NCBI GenBank assembly: GCA_025923075.1
Contig: JAICGN010000033.1
Coordinates: forward strand, 1-37,754
Reading direction: 5' to 3'
Source of the DNA: Chitinophagaceae bacterium
GTDB taxonomy: Bacteria; Bacteroidota; Bacteroidia; Chitinophagales; Chitinophagaceae
Length of the DNA stretch: 37,754 bases
Part shown: one piece after another, positions 17,861 through 25,283 of the stretch
How the letters are laid out: each line of letters begins with the position of its first letter
Numbering within the stretch: position 1 is the first letter of the stretch
Translations under genes and position numbers: made by a program
The notes under the pieces: model-generated
What the model was told of the DNA's origin: nothing
Database searches by the model: none
What the model saw: only the letters and a program-made list of their open reading frames with translations

Positions 17861-18658
17861 ATGGAAACGACTAAAACCTACACACTCATCACAGGAGGCA
17901 CCAGTGGCATAGGTTATGAACTGGCAAAGATATTTGCACAAAATGGTCATAACCTTATTCTTGTTTCCAGGGATGTAGCCGATTTAACTATCACACGAAA
18001 TGAATTATTGGAGTTGGGCGTGGACGTGCTGATCATCTCAAAGGACCTTTTCGATAAGCAAAGTCCATTTGATCTTTATAATGAAATTTGTGAGAAGGGT
18101 TATGATGTAGAAATATTGGTCAATAATGCAGGGCAGGGTCAATTTGGTGAGTTTTCCGAGACCCAAATCCATAGAGAATTAGCAATCATTCAACTCAATA
18201 TTTCCTCGCTTGTGGTTCTTACAAAACTTTTTTTGCAGGACATGTTAAAAAAAGGAAGAGGAAGAATATTAAACCTTTCTTCAATTGCGAGCAAAGCCCC
18301 CGGTCCGCTCAATTCTGTTTATCATGGTACGAAAGCTTTTGTACAATCATTTACGCAAGCAATTGCTGAAGAAGTAAAAGACAAAGGTATCACCATAACG
18401 GCGTTGCTCCCTGGGGCTACGGATACTGATTTCTTCAATAAGGCGGATATGCAACAATCAAAAATCGTTAAGGACGGGAAATTGGACGATGCAAAAAAAG
18501 TGGCGCAGGATGGTTATGCTGCATTGATGAAGGGAGAACAGATGGTGGTATCAGGGTTTAAAAATAAAGTAAAGGTTGCTATGAGCAATGTGCTTTCCGA
18601 TAAGGCCGCTGCTAAAAACATGAAAAAGGAACAAGAGCAGGTTTCTGAAAAGAAATAG
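17861..18658 (+). CDS. Short-chain dehydrogenase/reductase
   Basis: 265 residues with all classical SDR marks: the nucleotide-binding TGGTSGIG (residues 9-16), NNAG, the catalytic Ser in LNLSSIAS and the YxxxK motif as YHGTK. PGATDTDF follows as in many SDRs. It is cytosolic. The substrate cannot be told; the closest general type is the DltE/YqjQ-like SDRs. The C-terminus is highly charged (KKEQEQVSEKK). It lies 44 nt after the DUF892 gene and probably shares its transcript. A long hairpin followed by a T-run begins 17 nt after its stop. Confidence 0.9.
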   Translation: METTKTYTLITGGTSGIGYELAKIFAQNGHNLILVSRDVADLTITRNELLELGVDVLIISKDLFDKQSPFDLYNEICEKGYDVEILVNNAGQGQFGEFSETQIHRELAIIQLNISSLVVLTKLFLQDMLKKGRGRILNLSSIASKAPGPLNSVYHGTKAFVQSFTQAIAEEVKDKGITITALLPGATDTDFFNKADMQQSKIVKDGKLDDAKKVAQDGYAALMKGEQMVVSGFKNKVKVAMSNVLSDKAAAKNMKKEQEQVSEKK

Positions 18659-18674
18659 ACAGGAAGTATTTTCC

Positions 18675-18740
18675 AATCAGCCTGGACGAATACCTCACGC
18701 CTTGAATGGATTTGTATTTATCCAGGCTGATTCATTTTTT
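18675..18740 (+). terminator. Hairpin with T-run after the SDR gene
   Basis: AATCAGCCTGGA (18675-18686) pairs perfectly with TCCAGGCTGATT (18721-18732). Beyond a 2x2 internal loop, AATAC (18689-18693) pairs with GTATT (18714-18718), leaving a 20-nt loop. CATTTTTT follows directly. This suits an intrinsic terminator for the DUF892-SDR transcript. The right arm lies inside the 3' end of the convergent small gene. Confidence 0.6.
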
Positions 18741-18925
18741 CTTTCATAATCCTCAAAAGCTTTTTCAAGACCGTCAATAACTTCTGCTGATACTTCAAAT
18801 AAAGCTTTTGCCTGTGGGTCATTTAGTTTTTCCACATCTTCACGAAGGTGTTCACTTAATTTTTTGAATTCTTTTTTAATGTTAGATGTATGTTCCAGTG
18901 GATCACTTGTTGTACTTTTTTCCAT
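18695..18925 (-). CDS. Small helical protein, function unknown
   Basis: 76 residues, starting MEKSTTSDPLEH. I do not recognise a family. The sequence is strongly charged and predicted helical, with an amphipathic pattern (EFKKLSEHLREDVEKLND, VIDGLEKAFEDYERKNES), no signal peptide and no membrane segment. Amino-acid use looks like that of a real protein, and it fills the space between two sure genes. Its last codons overlap the right arm of the terminator of the convergent SDR gene. Given the neighbours (DUF892, LigD, Nudix) a stress-related role is a guess. Confidence 0.6.
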   Translation of the reverse strand: MEKSTTSDPLEHTSNIKKEFKKLSEHLREDVEKLNDPQAKALFEVSAEVIDGLEKAFEDYERKNESAWINTNPFKA

Positions 18926-19000
18926 AAGTTTTATTTATAGAATTCAATCAAACTTTTTGCCAGAATAAATCATAACCTTTGCCAGGCAAAATCTTTATCG

Positions 19001-19459
19001 ATGGCCCAAAAAAGTGCAGGAATAGTATTATACAGACTTCAGAATAATAGCATTGAAGTCTTTCTTGTCCATCCCGGTGGCCCGTATTGGTCAAAAAAAG
19101 ATGAGGGTGCCTGGTCAATACCAAAAGGGGAATTTAACGATAATGAAGAACCTTTAGCTGCGGCTAAAAGAGAATTTCAGGAAGAGACCGGAATACAAAT
19201 TTCGGGTGAGTTTATACAATTAAACCCCGTAAAACAAAAAGGCGGAAAGATGGTTTATGCCTGGGCCGTTGAGGGGGATATTGACCCTGCAAAGATTAAA
19301 AGTAACAGCTTTGAAATTGAATGGCCGCCACGGTCAGGTAGAATGAAATCCTTTCCTGAAATAGATAAGGCAGCATGGTTTCACGTGAGTGATGCACAGA
19401 AAAAGATCATAGAAGCACAATCAGCATTAATAAAGGAACTGGAAAGTAAGATTCAGTAA
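19001..19459 (+). CDS. Nudix hydrolase
   Basis: 152 residues. The Nudix box fits the consensus GX5EX7REUXEEXGU exactly: G then E five residues later, and REFQEETGI. N-terminal KSAGIVLYR and VFLVHPGGPYW are the first strands. The protein resembles the Nudix group that hydrolyses diadenosine polyphosphates or cleans damaged nucleotides; the substrate is not fixed by sequence. It is single-domain and cytosolic. The gene is divergent from the small helical protein (75 nt) and convergent with the imuA-imuB-dnaE2 operon. Removal of damaged nucleotides would fit a repair neighbourhood, but this is inference. Confidence 0.9.
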   Translation: MAQKSAGIVLYRLQNNSIEVFLVHPGGPYWSKKDEGAWSIPKGEFNDNEEPLAAAKREFQEETGIQISGEFIQLNPVKQKGGKMVYAWAVEGDIDPAKIKSNSFEIEWPPRSGRMKSFPEIDKAAWFHVSDAQKKIIEAQSALIKELESKIQ

Positions 19460-19559
19460 TCAAAGCAACTAGTTGTGTTCCGGGAGTAGTTTTTATTCAA
19501 ACATCATTGGGGGTAGCACCCTTCATTCCCGATCAGATGACGTCAATTCAACTCAATTA

Positions 19560-22500
19560 TTATTTAAAATTTCTTCCTTCCGGAAAAATATTTTCCTGCT
19601 CAGTTTGCTGAACTGGCTGGTTTGATTTTTTTGATTGAGTTAAATCCCGTAACAATTTTGAAAAATTATGACAACGCTGCACAATTATATGAATCACTTC
19701 GCCTTCAAGTTGAAGCGTTCCTTCTACCATCAGTAATTTTGATTGCAGGATCTCTTTACGGTATTTATCCAGAATATTTTCAAATACGACAAGATTAGCG
19801 CAACCGGTTTCATCTTCAATAGTAATGAAGCAAACACCTTTTGCCGTACCCGGTCTTTGTCTCACTAAAACCAAACCGCAAACTTTTACGTGTTCGCCAT
19901 CACGAAGAGTGCCAAGATCATTTGATGCTACAATGTGCAACTGTTGTAATTTCTCTCTTACAAAACTTACAGGATGTGCTTTTAAAGACAATGATACTGA
20001 TGCATAATCATGAACAACATGTTCGGAAACCGTCATTTCGGGAAGAGACACTTTATCTTCCTTTGAATCAGATGGTTGTCCTATAAACATACCAATTGGC
20101 TGATCGTCGCAGGATGCCACTTGCCATAAAGCGTTGCGCCGATCAAGACCTATTGATCTGAACGCATCGGCATCCGCTAATTTTTTAAGTGTTGCTTTTG
20201 ACAGACCTGCAGTATATAACTCACCAACACTTTTATATTGCTGCTTTCTGTTTGATAATAATATTTTCATATCGTCTTCACGTAAACCTCTCACCTGTCT
20301 GAATCCAAGTCTCAATGCGCAATATTTGTTTGATTTTTCTTCGAGCAAATTATCCCAATTGGAATAATTAATATCGACTGGTCTTACCTCTACCCCATGT
20401 TTCCTTGCATCAATAACAATTTGTGCTGGCTGGTAAAAACCCATCGGCATGCTATTTAATAAAGCACATGCAAACACATCGGGATAATAATATTTGATCC
20501 AGGAAGAAACATATACCAGCAATGCAAAGCTTGCGGCGTGACTTTCAGGAAAACCATAACTTCCAAAACCTTCCAATTGTTTAAAAACACGATGTGCATA
20601 TTCTTTTGTATAGCCATTCTTCATCATCCCATTCATTAATTTATCTCCAAAGCAGCTAACCAATCCCTGCAATTTGAATGTTGCCATACTCCGCCGAAGT
20701 TCATCAGCTTCTGTTGGAGAAAATCCGGCCGCTACGATTGCGATCTTCATTGCTTGTTCCTGGAAAAGAGGAACACCCAATGTTCTTCCTAAAATTTCTT
20801 CGAGTTCTTTTGATGGGTATTCGAAAAGCTCTTCACCATTACGACGTTTTAAATACGGATGCACCATATTGCCCTGGATAGGACCCGGCCGTACAATTGC
20901 AACCTCGATCACCAGGTCATAAAAAGTTCTTGGCTTTAGTCTTGGCAGCATGGCTTGTTGTGCACGACTTTCTATTTGAAAAACGCCGATCGTATCTGCC
21001 TGGCAAATCATATCGTAAACAGCAGCATCATCTTGGGGTATATTTGCCAGTGTTAACTCAAGATCATAATGTTGCTTGGAAAGATCGAACGCCTTCCTGA
21101 TACAAGTAAGCATACCCAGCGCAAGCACATCTATTTTTAAAAATCCAAGCGCATCAATATCATCTTTATTCCATTCAATGCAAGTCCTGTTTTCCATTCT
21201 TGCATTTAAAATAGGACATAAATCAGTCAGCTTGCCATTGGTAATAACAAATCCCCCGGTATGTTGACCAAGTTGCCTGGGAAATCCTATGTATTGCTGG
21301 GTAAGCTCCAGCACCTTAATAAAATGTTTGTCCCGGATATTAAATCCTTGTTCTTTGATCCTTTTTTCATCAAATGATTCTTCAAAGAAATCCCCTATCG
21401 CGCCAACAGCGGCAGAAAGACGATTAATTGTATCAAGAGATAATCCCATTGCTTTTGCGACATCCCTTATAGCTCCCTTTTGATGTTGTTGAGTAACCGT
21501 TGCGACTATAGCTGCACGATCACGACCATATTTCTGATAAATATATTGTATCACTTCTTCTCTCCGCTCATGTTCAAAGTCAACATCAATATCAGGCGGT
21601 TCATTTCGTGCTGAAGAGATGAACCGTTCAAAAAGTAAATCAAATTTTGTTGGATCAACTGAAGTTATTCCCAGGCAATAACAGACCGTTGAATTAGCAG
21701 CTGATCCCCTGCCCTGGCATAATATATTTCGTGATCTTGCAAATCGGACAATATCATAAACTGTAAGAAAATAATTAGCGTAGTTCATTTGCTCAATAAA
21801 AGCTAATTCATGTTTAATGGTTGCAATTGTTTTTTCTGTAATACAGTTACCAAACTGTTGCCTGGCTCCTTCCCATGCCAGAAATGTCAGCTCTTCTTGC
21901 GGGCTTCGACCATTCGAAGTTAGCTCATCCGGATACTCATATTTTAATTCATCCAAAGAAAATTGACAGGCTTCGGTAATCTCCTGTGTGTGTTGTAAGG
22001 CCTCAGGATAATGCCTGAATAAACGAGTCATTTCATCTATTGGTTTCATATATCTTTCAGCATTCGGGTAAAGCCGAAACCCCGCATTGTAGATTGTGCA
22101 TTTTTCACGGATACAGGTTAAGATATCCTGTAATTGTCTGCGTTCAGGAATATGGTAGTGTACATCATTCGTTGCCACCAATTTTATTTTTAGTTTGGTT
22201 GACAAATCAGCAAGCTGATACAAATATTTGTTGTCATCTCCTGAATAACGACGTGAGGCAGCGATATAAAGATCATCCCCCAAAATTTGTTTATATTCTT
22301 CAAGTGCTTTTTTAAATGTTAATTCAAATTCAAATCCACTATTTAAAACAGCAGGAGGTATTACAATCAATTTTACTCCTTTTGCATAATTATAAACGTC
22401 TTCTTTATATAAATGGCATTCTCCTTTTTCAGTACGAAGATTCCCAACAGTTAGTAATGAGGAGAGTTGAGAATAAGCTCTTTTGTTAGTAGGATAAGCA

Positions 22501-22727
22501 AGCAGCGCAGGTCCATCTAGTATATTGATCCGACAAGCGGGGATTAGTCGTATGCCTTTGACGCTGGCAGCCATATGTGCACGCACAATCCCTGCAAATG
22601 AATTTCTATCCGTAATGGCTATTTCTTTATATCCGAAGAGGGTTGCCTGTTCAATAAATTCTTCCGGATGTGAAGCGCCATCAAGGAAGCTGAAATTAGT
22701 AGTTACATGCAATTCACTATAATTCAT
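19560..22727 (-). CDS. dnaE2: Error-prone DNA polymerase III alpha subunit DnaE2
   Basis: 1055 residues, the length usual for DnaE2 and shorter than the replicative DnaE. The PHP domain comes first (ELHVTTNFSFLDGASHPEE). The C-family polymerase core shows GRGSAANS (339-346) and PDIDVDF with Asp381 and Asp383. A helix-hairpin-helix region and an OB fold (VKVCGLVLVRQRPGTAKGVC) follow near the C-terminus. In the mutasome DnaE2 performs translesion synthesis and induced mutagenesis together with ImuA and ImuB. It is the third gene of the operon, starting 16 nt after the imuB stop. Confidence 0.95.
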   Translation of the reverse strand: MNYSELHVTTNFSFLDGASHPEEFIEQATLFGYKEIAITDRNSFAGIVRAHMAASVKGIRLIPACRINILDGPALLAYPTNKRAYSQLSSLLTVGNLRTEKGECHLYKEDVYNYAKGVKLIVIPPAVLNSGFEFELTFKKALEEYKQILGDDLYIAASRRYSGDDNKYLYQLADLSTKLKIKLVATNDVHYHIPERRQLQDILTCIREKCTIYNAGFRLYPNAERYMKPIDEMTRLFRHYPEALQHTQEITEACQFSLDELKYEYPDELTSNGRSPQEELTFLAWEGARQQFGNCITEKTIATIKHELAFIEQMNYANYFLTVYDIVRFARSRNILCQGRGSAANSTVCYCLGITSVDPTKFDLLFERFISSARNEPPDIDVDFEHERREEVIQYIYQKYGRDRAAIVATVTQQHQKGAIRDVAKAMGLSLDTINRLSAAVGAIGDFFEESFDEKRIKEQGFNIRDKHFIKVLELTQQYIGFPRQLGQHTGGFVITNGKLTDLCPILNARMENRTCIEWNKDDIDALGFLKIDVLALGMLTCIRKAFDLSKQHYDLELTLANIPQDDAAVYDMICQADTIGVFQIESRAQQAMLPRLKPRTFYDLVIEVAIVRPGPIQGNMVHPYLKRRNGEELFEYPSKELEEILGRTLGVPLFQEQAMKIAIVAAGFSPTEADELRRSMATFKLQGLVSCFGDKLMNGMMKNGYTKEYAHRVFKQLEGFGSYGFPESHAASFALLVYVSSWIKYYYPDVFACALLNSMPMGFYQPAQIVIDARKHGVEVRPVDINYSNWDNLLEEKSNKYCALRLGFRQVRGLREDDMKILLSNRKQQYKSVGELYTAGLSKATLKKLADADAFRSIGLDRRNALWQVASCDDQPIGMFIGQPSDSKEDKVSLPEMTVSEHVVHDYASVSLSLKAHPVSFVREKLQQLHIVASNDLGTLRDGEHVKVCGLVLVRQRPGTAKGVCFITIEDETGCANLVVFENILDKYRKEILQSKLLMVEGTLQLEGEVIHIIVQRCHNFSKLLRDLTQSKKSNQPVQQTEQENIFPEGRNFK

Positions 22728-22743
22728 ACATCACTTATTCTTT

Positions 22744-24246
22744 TTATGCAAAAAACCCATGAATAAACCATTGCGGTTTTTGATCACTGGTATAATGTCC
22801 TAATCTGAATAGCCAATACCGGTTGCCTTCTTCATCTTCTACACTATAATAGTCTCTATGCTGACCTTTTTCCAACCACCACTCAGTTTCAATTCGCTCC
22901 GGCCCATCGGCATTTTTTATTTTATGCAATTTCCCTTTATAACGAAAGATCATAGGTGGATAATCAGGTATTGGAGCCGTTACATCAATTCGTTCAGGTG
23001 TTGATAATAGTTGTATAGGTCTGGATTTATCAGTTTTCCATGAAGTACTCATTTTTTCATCCAAAGAAGAAGCTAATCGGATGGATCTTTCCGGCCAGTA
23101 ATGTTCATCTGGCAAATAACGATGAATGTTATTGACACCGATCCTATTTGAAACACGATCAATAAACTCCGATACTTTTATATCATTCAAATCACAATTC
23201 CCTGACCATATTTTGTTTTGCATTGGTTGAGATTCTTCGATTTTAAAAGCCTGCAGTATAAATAACTCGATACCCAAATCAGGTTCGATCGTATCAAGTT
23301 TTAATTCAAATAGTTTAAAAAGATGATTACTGTTATGTGTAACACGATTTGTTCCAATCTCAATTTTTTGAGTCTTTCCATCAACCCGATAAGACGTAAA
23401 CGATGCATAGCGAAGTCCCTTTTGTTCCCGTTGCAGACGGCTACATAGCGTTTCTAACAGTCGTTGCAACGCAATTTCAATTCCAGTACGCGTTAAAATA
23501 AGCTCCGGACAGGGCAATCGTTCATGGTAAGGTGCTGGTTCCTGAACCGGGTGAATCATTTCTTCTTTACAACCCAATGCCTGGTCAAGTCTTTCAATAA
23601 AATGATTGCCAAATCTTCGCTTAAGTGCGGCGCGTGGTATGCCAATAAAATTCTGGATCTGGCGCAACCCTAGTTTATCTAATAGTTCCAGTGTATCCTG
23701 ATCTAACCGAAGTGCTACCGGAGGTAAAAAAAGTAACGCAAAATATTGTTGATTGCTGTGTATAACGATTTCAGTTGCATCAAAACGGGTAATAGCCCAG
23801 GCGGCACCAATAGTATCCGCCATGCCTGCTTTTACATCATAGCCAAAACTTTTTAACCTGTTAATGATCGCTGTTGTGTAAAGAAGATCACCACCCCAAA
23901 GGTGTGAACAACCGGTAGCGTCAAGTATAAGTCCATCTGGCGGATCAACAGCAACTACAGGAGAATATCGAATACAATAGTTGGCAAAAGCTTTTAATAA
24001 TTTGATAGATAATTCAGGCTTATCATCATATACTTTTAATCCCGGGAAAATTGCTTTTGCATCTGCTACTGCAATTCCGGCTTGTATTCCTTCTTTTTCC
24101 AGTACATTATTAACTGCTGTAACAATCATTCTACCGTGATCAGGTAATGCTAAAGCAAAAGGCGTATTATAAAGTGATGGCTGACGCCGGGTAAACCAGT
24201 TCGTTTTTAAATGAGGAAACCAGATCGTAACAAAACGTTTTGACAT
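22744..24246 (-). CDS. imuB: ImuB, Y-family polymerase-like mutasome protein
   Basis: 500 residues. The fold is that of a Y-family DNA polymerase (little-finger and palm segments such as AVDPPDGLILDATGCSHLWG and GMADTIGAAWAITRF). The N-terminal motif that carries a catalytic Asp in active Y-family enzymes reads VTIWFPHLKTNW here, so the protein is probably catalytically dead, as known for ImuB. The C-terminal part (RPIQLLSTPERIDV, ERIETEWWLEKGQHRDYY, EEGNRYWLFRLG) is typical of ImuB. Known ImuB links DnaE2 to the sliding clamp. The start lies 1 nt after the imuA stop. Confidence 0.92.
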   Translation of the reverse strand: MSKRFVTIWFPHLKTNWFTRRQPSLYNTPFALALPDHGRMIVTAVNNVLEKEGIQAGIAVADAKAIFPGLKVYDDKPELSIKLLKAFANYCIRYSPVVAVDPPDGLILDATGCSHLWGGDLLYTTAIINRLKSFGYDVKAGMADTIGAAWAITRFDATEIVIHSNQQYFALLFLPPVALRLDQDTLELLDKLGLRQIQNFIGIPRAALKRRFGNHFIERLDQALGCKEEMIHPVQEPAPYHERLPCPELILTRTGIEIALQRLLETLCSRLQREQKGLRYASFTSYRVDGKTQKIEIGTNRVTHNSNHLFKLFELKLDTIEPDLGIELFILQAFKIEESQPMQNKIWSGNCDLNDIKVSEFIDRVSNRIGVNNIHRYLPDEHYWPERSIRLASSLDEKMSTSWKTDKSRPIQLLSTPERIDVTAPIPDYPPMIFRYKGKLHKIKNADGPERIETEWWLEKGQHRDYYSVEDEEGNRYWLFRLGHYTSDQKPQWFIHGFFA

Positions 24247-24247
24247 A

Positions 24248-24976
24248 TCACCCTGTTTTTCTTTCTTCTTGTGGAACCAATGTTATCTGTTCGGAAACAG
24301 GATGAAGCTTTCCATATGACCATTCCATTATCCATGCGCCCGGTTTACCATTTCTGATTTTCAACAGTTCTATGTTCCATCGTGGAAAACCGATCCCGGG
24401 CAGATTATTTTCTGAACTACTTGGTAATGGGGAGATTTTCCATCGGGATACACAAGCATTGATACCAATATCACGTGGCTGATCACGAATAATAAAACCT
24501 GTGACATGACTTTTCTCTACTGCAAGTTGTAATCTTCTCGATTCTATAAGATTAATTTCCTTCAACTCTGCAATAACGGCAGCAATACCTTCACATTTCA
24601 ATGCTTCTTCTGTTACCCATAAAAGGTCTTTCTCTTTTTGCACATTCACAAAAATGATCTTATCAGGCTCAAGGTCAAAAGATTTTAATGATGGAGGAAA
24701 AACTTTTATTGTTTGACAAATCCAGATACACGTACCGCCTGCCTTCATCAGTGCTGAAACGAGATAACTGATAAACCCTTTGGCAGCTGCCGCATATTCC
24801 ACTTTCTCATTAATAAATTCGTGGATGGCTCCTAACGGAAAATGTCCATTCGGAAAAGCGTCATCAATGGATCCTAGTTTTATTTGAATTGTATTGCCAA
24901 TACCACATTTAGAACCTTTCAACAAAAGGATATCTTTTTTTAATTGAGTAATAATATCTGCTTTCTTCAACTGCAT
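24248..24976 (-). CDS. imuA: ImuA, RecA-like mutasome protein
   Basis: 242 residues, first gene of the imuA-imuB-dnaE2 operon. It has the layout of the Bacteroidota ImuA, a degenerate RecA-like protein: AFPNGHFPLGAIHEF at the start of the core, FISYLVSALMKAGGTCIWIC as the first helix-strand, and VTGFIIRD downstream. A standard Walker A motif is not present, so ATP binding is doubtful. ImuA works with ImuB and DnaE2 in damage-induced mutagenesis. A perfect promoter and an operator-like palindrome lie just upstream (25002-25047). Confidence 0.88.
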   Translation of the reverse strand: MQLKKADIITQLKKDILLLKGSKCGIGNTIQIKLGSIDDAFPNGHFPLGAIHEFINEKVEYAAAAKGFISYLVSALMKAGGTCIWICQTIKVFPPSLKSFDLEPDKIIFVNVQKEKDLLWVTEEALKCEGIAAVIAELKEINLIESRRLQLAVEKSHVTGFIIRDQPRDIGINACVSRWKISPLPSSSENNLPGIGFPRWNIELLKIRNGKPGAWIMEWSYGKLHPVSEQITLVPQEERKTG

Positions 24977-25283
24977 GGTAGGAGTTAAAAATATTCCTTG
25001 CCAAAATTACTAATTTATTTAGTATTCGATTACAAAAAATATTAGTAGCCAGAATACTGCTTTTTTACTTGGATTTCAGGATCTTTTTTGTAGGGTGATT
25101 TCACTACTTTGCATGCAGAAATCCCTCTTTTGTGGTATTGTTAGAAAATAAACAATTTCAGTAAATTTAGATTTTCAGAGATTTACGCTGCAGGTCCGTC
25201 CATGTGCAATGAGATTTTACTTTCAAATTGAAATATAGAAAGGTTTAGTACAAGGCATACTATCTTCTTTTAATATAGAAATC
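24977..25283. other. Divergent intergenic region between imuA and the metallopeptidase gene
   Basis: The left part holds the imuA promoter and operator. In the right part no perfect -7 box was found for the gene at 25284; TACTTTG (25105-25111) is one base short of the consensus and its TTTG partner (25087-25090) is only 14 nt away. A long leader would follow. No small gene is visible. Confidence 0.5.
25002..25047 (-). promoter_or_regulatory. imuA promoter with palindromic operator in its spacer
   Basis: On the minus strand a perfect -7 box TAATTTTG (25002-25009) lies 23 nt downstream of a TTTG -33 box (25033-25036), matching the Bacteroidota form TTG-N17-23-TAnnTTTG. The spacer holds the palindrome TACTAA-N5-TTAGTA (25008-25024), whose edge overlaps the -7 box. 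A third half-site ATTAGTA lies at 25041-25047, just upstream of -33. A bound repressor would block RNA polymerase. A damage-responsive (LexA-like) repressor is the natural guess but is not shown. Confidence 0.65.

Noticed and set aside
19507-19525. Small hairpin (GGGT/ACCC) behind dnaE2 and the Nudix gene
   Set aside because: Only four base pairs and no T-run on either strand.
25087-25111. Promoter for the metallopeptidase gene (TTTG, TACTTTG)
   Set aside because: The -7 box lacks one base and the spacer is only 14 nt, outside the usual range.
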